From UMGS1002 sp050309735 (GTDB lineage: Bacteria; Bacillota; Clostridia; Oscillospirales; CAG-272): a stretch of 64,000 bases of DNA. The translations under genes were made by a program, and so were the position numbers. Location of the stretch: positions 1 to 64,000 of the forward strand of contig JBNRMS010000035.1 in NCBI GenBank assembly GCA_050309735.1. Direction: 5' to 3'. The notes beneath the pieces are model-generated. The model searched no databases and was not told where the DNA came from. It worked only from the letters and a program-made list of their open reading frames with translations. This document shows positions 43,600-52,292 of the stretch, piece after piece (position 1 is the stretch's first letter; every line of letters starts with the position of its first letter).

Positions 43600-45912
43600 T
43601 TACATACAATTAACCTTCAGTTCCCCATCGACCTCGGTTATCGAGGCGCACGAGCAGGTTTTTTTATAGTCAGAAATAATTATTTCGGCGAGCCTGTCCT
43701 CAACCTCGGTTTGGATATAACGGCGAAGGTTGCGAGCGCCAAATTTTGCCGAATATGCCTTCTCGGCTATTAATGCCGCAGCCCCGTCAGAATAAGTGAG
43801 TTTTATATTCTTCTCTGAGAGCGCCATTTTAAGCTCATCAAGCATTATTGAAGCAATCTTTTTGAAATCGTCGCGGTCGAGCTGGCGGAAGGTGATTATC
43901 TCATCAACACGATTTATAAATTCAGGGCGCAGAAAAGCCTCAAGTGCCTTCTGGGTTTTTTCCTTTGCCGCCTCACTCTCGTTTTTTGTATATCCGATAG
44001 GAGTTGTGCTTCTGTCAGAACCGGCGTTTGTCGTCATAACAAGTATGGTGTTCTCAAAATTCACTGTTTTTCCGTGCGCGTCGGTTATCCGCCCGTCGTC
44101 AAGTATCTGAAGCAGAATGTTGAGAACATCGGGATGTGCCTTCTCAATTTCATCGAAAAGAACAACCGAATAAGGTCGGCGCCGAATTTTTTCGGTGAGT
44201 TGCCCCGCCTCGTCATAGCCGACATATCCCGGGGGCGCTCCGATTATCCTTGATATAGAATGCTTTTCCATGAATTCTGACATATCAAGTCTAATTAAAG
44301 TCTCGGGCGAGTCGAACATATCGGCCGCCAGCGTTTTTACAAGTTCGGTTTTCCCGACGCCGGTAGGACCGGCAAAGATGAAGGAAACCGGCTTTCTCTT
44401 ATATGACACTCCCGCGCGGTTGCGTTTAATGGCGCGGGATACGGCGCTGACCGCTGTATCCTGCCCGACTATCCGCTGCTTTAGCCGCGCCTCAAGCTTG
44501 TCTATTCGCTCAAATTCATTTTCTGTGATTGAGGCGGCTGGGATGCCCGTCCAAATTTCAATAACGCGCGCCAGATCTTCAGCTCCAAGCGAAACCTCGG
44601 AAACAAGCTTTTCGTTCTCACGCAGACGGTCGGACAGTTTTATCTCTTCGGCTTTTATTTTCGCGATTTTCTCGAACTTTTCGTTTGTAGTTGAAGGATC
44701 CTCAGCCGTGAGGCTCTCAAGCCCTTCGCGAGAGGCCTTTAGCTCTAGCAGCCGATCTTTGATGCGGTAAGCCTCATTGAGCGGGGCGCTCGAAAGCGAG
44801 AGCTGCGAGGCGGCCTCGTCAAGAAGGTCGATTGCCTTGTCGGGCAGATAGCGGTCGGTTATATAGCGCTCTGAGAGCCTGACGGTCAACCCCAGAATCT
44901 CGTCTGAAATTTTAACCGAATGGAAATCCTCATAATAGTGCTTTATGCCGCGTAGCATCTTCTCGGTGTCGACGACAGACGGCTCGTTAACCGTCACCGG
45001 CTGAAATCTCCTCTCAAGCGCTGTGTCCTTCTCGATATATTTGCGGTATTCATTAAGAGTGGTCGCTCCGATAACCTGCACCTCTCCGCGAGAGAGCGCA
45101 GGTTTGAGTATGTTGGCGGCGTTCATGCTGCCCTCGGCGTCACCGGCGCCGACGATGTTATGAACCTCGTCGATAAAGAGGATTATATTGCCCGACTCGC
45201 GAACCTCCGAGAGCAGGCCGAGTATTCTTGACTCAAACTGGCCGCGGAATTGCGTTCCGGCGACAAGAGCGGTCAGGTCTACAAGATACAGCTCCTTGCC
45301 GAGTAAACGATAGGGCACGTCGTCGTCGGCAATGCGCTGAGCCAGCGCTTCGGCAATCGCGGTTTTACCCACCCCCGGCTCGCCGATAAGGCAGGGATTG
45401 TTCTTCTGCCTCCGGCAGAGAATCTGTATCACCCGCGCCAATTCGCGCTCGCGCCCGACTATTTGGTCTATCTTTCCCTCGGAGGCAAGGCGCGTTAAAT
45501 TTCTGCAATATGTGTCAAGAAATTTGCGTTTATTAGTGTTTGATTTTGTTTTGGCACTCTCTTTCTTTTTTTCCTTTTCCCGCTCGCCCCCTCCGCCCTC
45601 AGGCACAAGACCACTCTCGCGGAAAAGCTTCGGGAAATCTATCGCGGGTGCGCCTCCATCCTCGTTGTCATCGGCGTCGGAGGGAAGACCGCCCTCAGTG
45701 TTTATAATCTCGGTTACGTCCTTCTCCATATTTTCAAGTTGCTCGGGAGTAATCCCAAGCTTGCCCATAATGTCACCGAGTACATTGTCGACAGGAAGAC
45801 CGAGCTCCTTGGCGCATCTAAGGCAGAGCCCCTCGGTTATTTTCTCGCCGTTCTCAAGTTTTGTAACGAAAACGGCCGCGATTCTTTTTTTACAATTTGT
45901 ACACATTACCAT
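43600..45912 (-). CDS. Clp AAA+ ATPase, ClpE/ClpC type with N-terminal zinc finger
   Basis: 770-residue HSP100 unfoldase. The N-terminus is a four-Cys zinc finger (CTNCKK and CLRCAKELGLP, residues about 4-36) as in ClpE and McsA, not the double Clp-N repeat of ClpC. A low-complexity acidic/Lys linker (about 75-125) follows. D1 has Walker A GEPGVGKT and Walker B IILFIDEVHN, a short M-domain coiled coil lies near residues 390-460, and D2 has GPTGVGKTEL and VVLFDEIEKAHPDV. A ClpP-docking loop is likely in the D2 segment. It may replace ClpC for stress proteolysis. No CtsR box is seen; its leader is one of the recurrent structured elements. Confidence 0.88.
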   Translation of the reverse strand: MVMCTNCKKRIAAVFVTKLENGEKITEGLCLRCAKELGLPVDNVLGDIMGKLGITPEQLENMEKDVTEIINTEGGLPSDADDNEDGGAPAIDFPKLFRESGLVPEGGGGEREKEKKKESAKTKSNTNKRKFLDTYCRNLTRLASEGKIDQIVGRERELARVIQILCRRQKNNPCLIGEPGVGKTAIAEALAQRIADDDVPYRLLGKELYLVDLTALVAGTQFRGQFESRILGLLSEVRESGNIILFIDEVHNIVGAGDAEGSMNAANILKPALSRGEVQVIGATTLNEYRKYIEKDTALERRFQPVTVNEPSVVDTEKMLRGIKHYYEDFHSVKISDEILGLTVRLSERYITDRYLPDKAIDLLDEAASQLSLSSAPLNEAYRIKDRLLELKASREGLESLTAEDPSTTNEKFEKIAKIKAEEIKLSDRLRENEKLVSEVSLGAEDLARVIEIWTGIPAASITENEFERIDKLEARLKQRIVGQDTAVSAVSRAIKRNRAGVSYKRKPVSFIFAGPTGVGKTELVKTLAADMFDSPETLIRLDMSEFMEKHSISRIIGAPPGYVGYDEAGQLTEKIRRRPYSVVLFDEIEKAHPDVLNILLQILDDGRITDAHGKTVNFENTILVMTTNAGSDRSTTPIGYTKNESEAAKEKTQKALEAFLRPEFINRVDEIITFRQLDRDDFKKIASIMLDELKMALSEKNIKLTYSDGAAALIAEKAYSAKFGARNLRRYIQTEVEDRLAEIIISDYKKTCSCASITEVDGELKVNCM

Positions 45913-45998
45913 ATATATGACCATCCCTTTCTATGGTGCAAAGATCAGTGCCTGCACCGCGTCAAATTCCTGCGGCAGGGGCACAAAACTTGATTGAC
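45913..45998 (-). repeat. structured leader with SD module, copy d (ClpE-type gene)
   Basis: TTTTGTGCC (45980-45988, minus strand) is followed by the hairpin CCTG-CCG-CAGG, then GGTGCA and GGCAC (45948-45952), with TGCACC able to pair with GGTGCA. It ends ATAGAAAGGGATGGTCATA before the start codon. Confidence 0.55.
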
Positions 45999-46018
45999 TT
46001 TAAAATATATTTTAGATT

Positions 46019-46612
46019 TTATCTATTAATTCTATTTTTTTCGGCTTTGGCAGGCATAATATTATCCGCTTCAGAACCTGCGTTTAAATATCTTGCGATA
46101 TAAAGCGCCATGACGATGGTCATAAAGAGCATAATTATTATGTAGATGACATTAATATAATTTCTAAATTCCTCAGCTCTGTCGGCCGATACAAGGACAA
46201 ACAACCCCGCCGCCGAGAGGATAACTGCTCCCGCCTTACCATACCGGTTTGAATGGGCTATAACGCCTCGCCGCTTTATCAAAAGAAGGGCAAGTGTTAT
46301 CTGTATTGATTCTTTTAGTATAAAAGGAATTATCAGCCAGACAGGCAGAAGTTTCTTTATTGCAAGACAAACAAGAACAGTTGTCTGAAACAGTTTGTCC
46401 GCAAGCGGGTCAAGAATCTTTCCGGCGTCAGAAGTCCAGCCGAATCGCCTTGCAAGGTAACCATCGAGCACATCTGTAGCTCCCGCAAGAAGATAGATCC
46501 CGGCGGCGGCAAGACGAAAGTTCGGGAAGTTGTAAAACACGAAAAAAACAAAAATAAAAATCAGAAGTATTCTTATTATACTCAGGACATTCGGAATATT
46601 TTCTTTTTTCAT
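46019..46612 (-). CDS. pgsA: CDP-diacylglycerol-glycerol-3-phosphate phosphatidyltransferase
   Basis: 197-residue integral membrane enzyme for phosphatidylglycerol synthesis. The CDP-alcohol phosphotransferase signature is complete: DVLDGYLARRFGW then DAGKILDPLADK (residues about 47-74), with all conserved Asp residues. About six hydrophobic segments span the sequence. Its start overlaps the stop of the upstream CvpA-like gene (ATGA), indicating coupling. It is followed by the ClpE-type gene after a structured leader. Confidence 0.93.
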   Translation of the reverse strand: MKKENIPNVLSIIRILLIFIFVFFVFYNFPNFRLAAAGIYLLAGATDVLDGYLARRFGWTSDAGKILDPLADKLFQTTVLVCLAIKKLLPVWLIIPFILKESIQITLALLLIKRRGVIAHSNRYGKAGAVILSAAGLFVLVSADRAEEFRNYINVIYIIIMLFMTIVMALYIARYLNAGSEADNIMPAKAEKNRINR

Positions 46613-47310
46613 GAAATATTCAATTGGCTGATAAACCTGAAAATGATAGTTTTATTGACAATTTCAAGCGCCGCCGATGCGTCTTTGGAGGCAACAACAA
46701 AATAAATAATAATATTCGCGGCAAAGACAAAGAGCAATATATAAATACACGCACAAGCAATGCCAAGACAGAGCCCGAGCAGTCGATTTACGGTGCGCAG
46801 CACCGGAAGCTCAGCGACTTTCTCAATAAAGAAGGCGGCAACGGCAAGGACAATAAAAGCAATTATAAAGACCAGCACATAGCCGATTATCCTTGAGATA
46901 AATGCCGAAATCGGCAGTGCTATCTGAGAGGCAAGCTCCTGCAGCCGCTCACCTGATGCGGCAGTGTCGGCGGCATAACCTGCGGTTATCGCGTCGAGAT
47001 TAGCTCCGCTTTTTTCGGCGAGCACAGAGAGGGATTTCGGAATTTTATCTGCGATTTTTGACAGGTCAAAGGCAGAGCTGCCTGCTTCGTACATTCCCGA
47101 GAGCGTATTGTAAACCGACCCGGTTATCTTTGCGTCGATAAATTTCTCGGCAATAAGAGCGCCAAGCGACTTCCCGAAGATTGAGGCGCAGATAAAGGCA
47201 AGAATCACCTTTCCAAATCCGAGAACCGCTCGGACAAATCCTTTCTTATAATAGACAAAAATTGTAATACCGGCGATAAGTAGAATCATTAAGTCAAGCA
47301 AATAATTCAT
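46609..47310 (-). CDS. CvpA family membrane protein
   Basis: 233-residue protein with four hydrophobic segments (about 4-22, 25-50, 140-165 and 180-210) separated by a polar helical loop. The YYKKGFVRAVLGFGKVI stretch after the first helix is the CvpA signature. The family has roles in envelope homeostasis and biofilm or colicin V production in other bacteria. The start at 47310 follows the recurrent GAAAGGAATGGTTATA module; in-frame TTG 47331 and ATG 47322 lie inside the module. It is coupled to pgsA. Confidence 0.8.
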   Translation of the reverse strand: MNYLLDLMILLIAGITIFVYYKKGFVRAVLGFGKVILAFICASIFGKSLGALIAEKFIDAKITGSVYNTLSGMYEAGSSAFDLSKIADKIPKSLSVLAEKSGANLDAITAGYAADTAASGERLQELASQIALPISAFISRIIGYVLVFIIAFIVLAVAAFFIEKVAELPVLRTVNRLLGLCLGIACACIYILLFVFAANIIIYFVVASKDASAALEIVNKTIIFRFISQLNIS

Positions 47311-47430
47311 TTTTATAACCATTCCTTTCAAGTGTACCGATGTACCGAGATTTATGCCGGTTCCGCCGTCTTATGGGCGGAACTGCCGCTGTTACAAACG
47401 CGACGTGGGCGCATGGCGTTGCATGCAAGA
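47311..47430 (-). repeat. structured leader with SD module, copy c (CvpA gene)
   Basis: On the minus strand: GCATG/CATGC hairpin, then TTCCGCC-CATAAGAC-GGCGGAA, then GGCATAAATCTCGGTAC and CACTTGAAAGGAATGGTTAT before the start. It aligns with copies a and b across GGCAYAAAYCTC and the SD module, but the P1 partner strand is degenerate. Confidence 0.5.
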
Positions 47431-47489
47431 GAAAAGCTTTCTTAAAATTATAAGGCTTATAAAAGATTTCTCTCTTTCCCTTCTCCTCT

Positions 47490-48749
47490 TTAATATCCAA
47501 GACTGACCGCCCTTGAGGCATAACACACAAAGACAAAATCTGCCGACGATATTATTAAATTCTCGCCGCCCGGGGCACACGGCTTTACCTCGTATGTGCC
47601 CGATGCGGTGTCATAGCGCGCCACCGAATCCGAATAAAGCACAAAGATTATATTTCCGCGTTTTTTTATGTCTTGCGGCTCACCGTCAAGCCTTATTGTT
47701 ACCATCTCCCCTCTGTAAGGTATCGAGTGGAGAAGATATCCCTTATTATCCGAGAGTGCGGCGGCAAGCCCGCTTTGGTCAGCGTGGGCAAGCATAATCG
47801 CCTCTGTGTCGGCAATGGCGATTTCTAAAGGACTATCCTCGCGCCCCTGAAGAAAAATACTTTTTTCTCCGATATAATAATAGCAAATTGTTCCCGCGGA
47901 TGAGTTCTCCGAGATGCCGCCGCATTCAACAATCAGCTCGCCCACGCTCTTGGCAAGGATTATTTTGTCCTTATCCTTTTCCCGGTAAGCATAAAGACTC
48001 TGCGACAGGCGTCCGCCCGACGTTCCGACAGGTGAGACAAGGAGAAATTTACCGTCAGGTGTTAGCGATTGTGAGATAACATAATCATTATAATAATATG
48101 CCGCGGCTCTTGCGAAATCTTGCCCGTAGCGATAGATTACCGACTTATATTCGCTCTCTGAGGTGAGAATTGAGAAAGAACCGTCCTCGCTGATATCGAC
48201 TGAGAGAATCGGATAATCAAGCGTTTCTGTGTAGAGACGGGCGAAGGAGTTGTAAACCGAAAATTCTTTTCCGCCCTGGTCATATACAATGAAGTATTTA
48301 CTCGACGCACGTATCACCGGGCGGGCATATTCGGGGTAATAGGTAGCGGTTTTGCGTCCGGTTGCCGAGAACACCGAAAGAGAGCCGGCACCGCCCCTTA
48401 TAAGTCCGCCCTTGTAGCCGGCATAGCAGCGATTTTCCTCATAGTTATAGATAACAAATGGGGTTGTATGGCTTTCGGCCGAGACGACTGCGTCGAAATC
48501 CTTTATGAAATAATAAAGGTTCTCATATGTAACACTCTTTATATTAAGGAGCACCGCTCCTAAAATAAGAATCACAAGCAGCGCCGCAGACACAAAACCT
48601 GCAACATGAAATATATCGGACGCCCTTGCGTAATAGGGGTTGTACAGCCCTGCAAAGTCCTCTCCGGCGAGCCTTATCTCGCCGGCAGGACGGATGCGAA
48701 AGCGCTTTTTAATATATGTCTTAATATGATTTTGGATTCCGGAACTCAA
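47490..48749 (-). CDS. DUF5711-like single-pass membrane protein
   Basis: 419 residues. A basic N-terminal segment (about 1-45) precedes one membrane helix (about 50-70); the remainder is extracytoplasmic and consists of repeated beta-rich blades (e.g. SVDISEDGSFSILTSES, SLTPDGKFLLVSPVG, GLAAALSDNKGYLL), so a beta-propeller is likely. This matches the layout of DUF5711 proteins of Clostridia; function unknown. The start is TTG 48749, with GGGGGA eight bases upstream. It follows truA directly and precedes the CvpA-like gene. Confidence 0.7.
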   Translation of the reverse strand: MSSGIQNHIKTYIKKRFRIRPAGEIRLAGEDFAGLYNPYYARASDIFHVAGFVSAALLVILILGAVLLNIKSVTYENLYYFIKDFDAVVSAESHTTPFVIYNYEENRCYAGYKGGLIRGGAGSLSVFSATGRKTATYYPEYARPVIRASSKYFIVYDQGGKEFSVYNSFARLYTETLDYPILSVDISEDGSFSILTSESEYKSVIYRYGQDFARAAAYYYNDYVISQSLTPDGKFLLVSPVGTSGGRLSQSLYAYREKDKDKIILAKSVGELIVECGGISENSSAGTICYYYIGEKSIFLQGREDSPLEIAIADTEAIMLAHADQSGLAAALSDNKGYLLHSIPYRGEMVTIRLDGEPQDIKKRGNIIFVLYSDSVARYDTASGTYEVKPCAPGGENLIISSADFVFVCYASRAVSLGY

Positions 48750-48763
48750 TTACGATCCCCCTT

Positions 48764-49522
48764 TCAATAAACCACCTTGTTCAGATACAAACCGTGAGGC
48801 GGGAGTGTTCTACCGGCAAGTCTTCTGTTGCGCGAGGAGATAATTCGGGGGATATCATCCGGCGATATTTTGCCTTCCGCAACCTCAAGTATGGTTCCGG
48901 CCATTATGCGCACCATGTTATAGAGAAAGCCGTCGGCACTGACACGGAAGATAACTATATCACCAATTTTAAATATATCCGAATTTATCACGTTTCTTTC
49001 TGTATGCGTGATATCAGAACCAGACGCCATGAAGGAGAAAAAATCATGACTGCCGACAAAGTGCGCCGCAGCTCGGTTCATCTCGGAGAGCTTTTTATCA
49101 TCAAGCAATCTCGGATAATAAAGCGACCTGCCGCTCTCAAAGGGCGAGCGCACGGGGGAATTATAAATGCGGTATATATATTCTTTGTATTTTGCGCTGT
49201 ATCTTGGATGGAAGTCACCACCGCGCCACTCGGCCGATTTAACGGCGATATCGTCGGGCAGATATCTGTTGAGCGCGCGCGGGATTTTATCGGGCTCGAT
49301 AGTTGAATTTAGGATATTGCTTCCCTTCTCTGTGACAGTTGCAGAGAATTCATTAGCGTGAACTCCGCTGTCTGTGCGGCTGCACCCGGTGATGTCGCAT
49401 TCGCGGCAGAAAAGGCTCGCTGCCGCCTCGCCTAATTTCTCCTGAACGGCGACGCCGTTTTTTTGTTTTTGCCATCCGACATAGTTTGTTCCGAGAAAGG
49501 ATACAAGAAGCCAAAGCTTCAT
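48764..49522 (-). CDS. truA: tRNA pseudouridine(38-40) synthase
   Basis: 252-residue enzyme modifying the anticodon arm. The catalytic Asp is in CSRTDSGVHA (about residue 51), and the N-terminal LLVSFLGTNYVGWQKQ and C-terminal FLYNMVRIMAGTILEV are family hallmarks. Start choice: GGAAGGCGG lies about 10 nt before ATG 49522; ATG 49543 follows the recurrent AGAAAGGAATGGTCATA module and would add MEGGNLN. It is the last gene of ecfA1-ecfA2-ecfT-truA, a classic Firmicute cluster. Confidence 0.94.
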   Translation of the reverse strand: MKLWLLVSFLGTNYVGWQKQKNGVAVQEKLGEAAASLFCRECDITGCSRTDSGVHANEFSATVTEKGSNILNSTIEPDKIPRALNRYLPDDIAVKSAEWRGGDFHPRYSAKYKEYIYRIYNSPVRSPFESGRSLYYPRLLDDKKLSEMNRAAAHFVGSHDFFSFMASGSDITHTERNVINSDIFKIGDIVIFRVSADGFLYNMVRIMAGTILEVAEGKISPDDIPRIISSRNRRLAGRTLPPHGLYLNKVVY

Positions 49523-49540
49523 GTTCAAATTTCCGCCTTC

Positions 49541-49590
49541 CATGATTTATGACCATTCCTTTCTAAGACAAGTGAGGATCCTACGATTGG
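49541..49590 (-). repeat. SD-module leader, copy e (truA)
   Basis: Minus strand AGGATCCTCACTTGTCTT followed by AGAAAGGAATGGTCATAAAT. It is closely similar over about 40 nt to the DUF1540 leader, but without the large closing stem. Confidence 0.5.
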
Positions 49591-49604
49591 GCATATAGAT
49601 AGCG

Positions 49605-50426
49605 TTATGGCATTGTATAGCCTATTCCATATTTGTTTATCAGCAAAAGTCCGGCTCCGAAGGCTATCATGATGCATAGCGCCACAAGGTCGCGCGCACT
49701 GTAGTGTGAGATATTGAGTTTTGTTCGCCCCTCGCCGCCGTGATAGCAGCGGCATTCCATAGCCGTTGCAAGCTCGTCTGCCCGCCTGAATGCCGAGACA
49801 AAAAGCGGAACGAGCACCGGGATGAGCGCCTTCGCGCGCTTAAAGAGAGAGCCGGTCGTGAAATCTGCGCCTCGCGCCTTTTGAGCAGACATTATTTTAT
49901 TTGTCTCCTCGGTCAGAGTCGGGATGAAGCGCAGTGCGATGGTTATCATCATTGCAAACTCGTGCACGGGCGCTTTTATCAGTTTAAGCGGCGAGAGCAG
50001 ACGCTCAAGCGCGTCTGTCAGCTCGATGGGCGAGGTGGTATATGTCATAAAGATCCCGGTTCCGATAATCAGAACCACTATTCTCACCGCGATAAAAAGC
50101 GCGTGCATTATTCCCTCATAATAAAGGGTGATTTTCCACCATGTGAGGAGGACTGTTTCTCCTTTGGTGAAAAACATATTTATTATAGCCGTGAAAAGTA
50201 GGATGAATATTATTGGCCTGAGCGACTTGAGTACAATCTTCAATGGAATTGACGAGGCCGCGACAAGCAGGACAGCCGACATCAAAAGGACGGCGAAACT
50301 TATCACGTTTTTGCACAAAAACGAGCAGGTGATATATAAAATTGCCATTATAACCTTACATCTCGCGTCAAGACTGTGTATTAGCGAGCTCGCCGGATAA
50401 TATTGGCCGAAAGCGATGTTGTTCAT
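49605..50426 (-). CDS. ecfT: energy-coupling factor transporter transmembrane protein EcfT
   Basis: 273-residue membrane scaffold that links the two ATPases to exchangeable vitamin- or metal-binding S components. About five to six hydrophobic segments are present, and the two coupling helices carry the A-R-G-type motifs (QKARGADF near residue 165 and ATAMECRCYHGGE near residue 225). N-terminal GQYYPASSLIHSLDARCKV is typical. Its leader (50427-50490) includes GCCGCC/GGCGGC pairing and AAAGG before the start. No S component is in the window, so the substrate is open. Confidence 0.93.
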   Translation of the reverse strand: MNNIAFGQYYPASSLIHSLDARCKVIMAILYITCSFLCKNVISFAVLLMSAVLLVAASSIPLKIVLKSLRPIIFILLFTAIINMFFTKGETVLLTWWKITLYYEGIMHALFIAVRIVVLIIGTGIFMTYTTSPIELTDALERLLSPLKLIKAPVHEFAMMITIALRFIPTLTEETNKIMSAQKARGADFTTGSLFKRAKALIPVLVPLFVSAFRRADELATAMECRCYHGGEGRTKLNISHYSARDLVALCIMIAFGAGLLLINKYGIGYTMP

Positions 50427-50494
50427 TTTAGGGGATGCGCCTTTCCCGCCGCCCGAGCCGGTTGTTATGCCCGTGCTGTGGCGGCACTGTTAGT

Positions 50495-51343
50495 TTAATT
50501 CAGAAGTTTTAAAACGGCTTTTACAGCGCCGTCAACCGTGTAGGGTATATTTTCAAGCGGGGCACCGAGCTCGCGCAGCTTTAGCATCAGGCGTGTGATC
50601 TCGGGAACGTCAAGCCCAGTGTCGCGTAGCTGGTCGGCGCGCGAGAAGATTTCGCTCGCCGTTCCGCTCATGAGAATCCCGCCCTCGAAAAGCACAACTA
50701 TCGAGTCGCACACAAGAGCCATGTCCTCCATGCTGTGGCTGACGATAATAACCGTCGCTCCTGTTCTCTCGCGGTAATTTCTCACCGCCGCGAATATTCT
50801 CTCCCGCCCCGCCGGGTCAAGACCGGCTGCCGGTTCGTCGAGCACAAGAACCTCCGGTCTCATCGCCATTACACCCGCAATTGCCGCCCGCCTTTTCTCG
50901 CCGCCCGATAGGTCGAAGGGCGATTTTTTGAGCAGCTCGTGCTCAAGACCAACGATTTCCGCCGCCTCAAGCACCCTTTTTTGTATCTCGTCTTCTGTGA
51001 GCCCCATATTGCGGGGGCCGAAGGCGATATCCTTGGCGACGCTCTCCTCAAAGAGCTGATATTCAGGGTACTGCATGACAAGTCCGACCCTGAATCTTAT
51101 TTTCGATATTTCCTTGGGTCTTGCCCAGATGTCGACTCCGTCAAGCAGCACACGACCCGACTCGGGCTTCTCAAGTCCGTTGAGAAGCATCATCATGGTT
51201 GACTTCCCCGAGCCGGTGTGTCCGATAATGCCGGTGACCGTGCCTTCCTCTATTTCAAGGTCTACCCCTCGCAGCGCGAAGGTTTCGTAGGGCGTGCCCG
51301 AACTGTAGACATAATTAATTTTTTCAAGCTTTATTTTCGTCAT
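50495..51343 (-). CDS. ecfA2: energy-coupling factor ATPase EcfA2
   Basis: 282-residue ABC ATPase. Walker A GHTGSGKST (about residue 39), Q-loop VMQYPEYQLF, signature LSGGEKRRAAIAG and Walker B VLVLDEPAAGLDP are complete. It forms a heterodimer with EcfA1 beneath EcfT. The start overlaps the end of ecfA1 by 4 nt. The C-terminal region shows the ECF-specific extension with LMLKLRELGAPLENIP. Confidence 0.94.
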   Translation of the reverse strand: MTKIKLEKINYVYSSGTPYETFALRGVDLEIEEGTVTGIIGHTGSGKSTMMMLLNGLEKPESGRVLLDGVDIWARPKEISKIRFRVGLVMQYPEYQLFEESVAKDIAFGPRNMGLTEDEIQKRVLEAAEIVGLEHELLKKSPFDLSGGEKRRAAIAGVMAMRPEVLVLDEPAAGLDPAGRERIFAAVRNYRERTGATVIIVSHSMEDMALVCDSIVVLFEGGILMSGTASEIFSRADQLRDTGLDVPEITRLMLKLRELGAPLENIPYTVDGAVKAVLKLLN

Positions 51344-52212
51344 TTTACATCTCTGTTTGATAAATACTTTATTATTTCGGCCGCAACTTCTTCCGGCGTG
51401 ACCGGATTTCCGGGTACTTCAAATCCCCGGTGAGCAAGCTGGTCAATCAGCTCGACAGACTGCGGAACGTCAAGTCCGTGCTCGCGCAGGAACTGTGGCT
51501 TTGAGAATATCTCTTGCGGCCGAGCGTCGACAAGCAGTCTGCCACCGTCAAGGATTATAACCCTGTCTGCTCTCACAGCCTCATTCATATAATGCGTTAT
51601 CATGATTACGGTTATCCCTTGCTCGCGATTGAGCTTTTCAACCGTCTGCATAACCTCCGCCCGCCCGCGTGGGTCGAGCATGGCGGTCGATTCGTCGAGT
51701 ATTATGCACTCGGGGTTCATCGCCAACACACCGGCTATGGCAATTCGCTGCTTCTGTCCACCCGAGAGGCGATGGGGCTCGTGTCTCTCGTAACCCTTCA
51801 TTCCGACCGCCTCAAGCGCTTTGTCAACGCGACGGCGTATCTCGGGAGACGGAACACCAAGATTCTCGGGGCCGAAGGCAATATCCTCCTCGACTATGGT
51901 GGCGACAAGCTGATTGTCAGGATTCTGAAAAACCATCCCGACCTTTCGGCGAATGTCGAGTATATCTGAGTCGGTGAGGCTGGACGAGGTAATGTCCTTG
52001 CCGTCGATGAATATCCTTCCCGAGGCCGGGTCAAGTATCATGTTAAGGAGCTTAGCAAGGGTGGACTTTCCCGAACCGTTTCGGCCAATAACAGCGATAT
52101 ATTCGCCCCTTTTAATATTCAGGTTTATGTCGATAAGAGCCGGAGCCTCGCGGCCGTTCTCATCCTTATAATTACAATACAGATTCTCTGTTCTGATGAA
52201 AAATTCTTGCAT
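51340..52212 (-). CDS. ecfA1: energy-coupling factor ATPase EcfA1
   Basis: 290-residue ABC ATPase. Walker A GRNGSGKST (about residue 43), Q-loop VFQNPDNQLVATIV, signature LSGGQKQRIAIAG and Walker B CIILDESTAMLDPRG are all present; the Glu-Ser after the Asp is the usual EcfA1 variant. ATG 52212 follows GGAAGG. It is first of ecfA1-ecfA2-ecfT-truA. Elsewhere this cluster follows the ribosomal protein operon; here a methyltransferase gene is upstream instead. Confidence 0.94.
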   Translation of the reverse strand: MQEFFIRTENLYCNYKDENGREAPALIDINLNIKRGEYIAVIGRNGSGKSTLAKLLNMILDPASGRIFIDGKDITSSSLTDSDILDIRRKVGMVFQNPDNQLVATIVEEDIAFGPENLGVPSPEIRRRVDKALEAVGMKGYERHEPHRLSGGQKQRIAIAGVLAMNPECIILDESTAMLDPRGRAEVMQTVEKLNREQGITVIMITHYMNEAVRADRVIILDGGRLLVDARPQEIFSKPQFLREHGLDVPQSVELIDQLAHRGFEVPGNPVTPEEVAAEIIKYLSNRDVK

Positions 52213-52292
52213 TTGATTTAACCTTCCGGGTGGCAACAGTCCCCGTTTCTCTATTTTGCTCCGAGCGCTCGCGCCCTCGTTTTACTTATATT

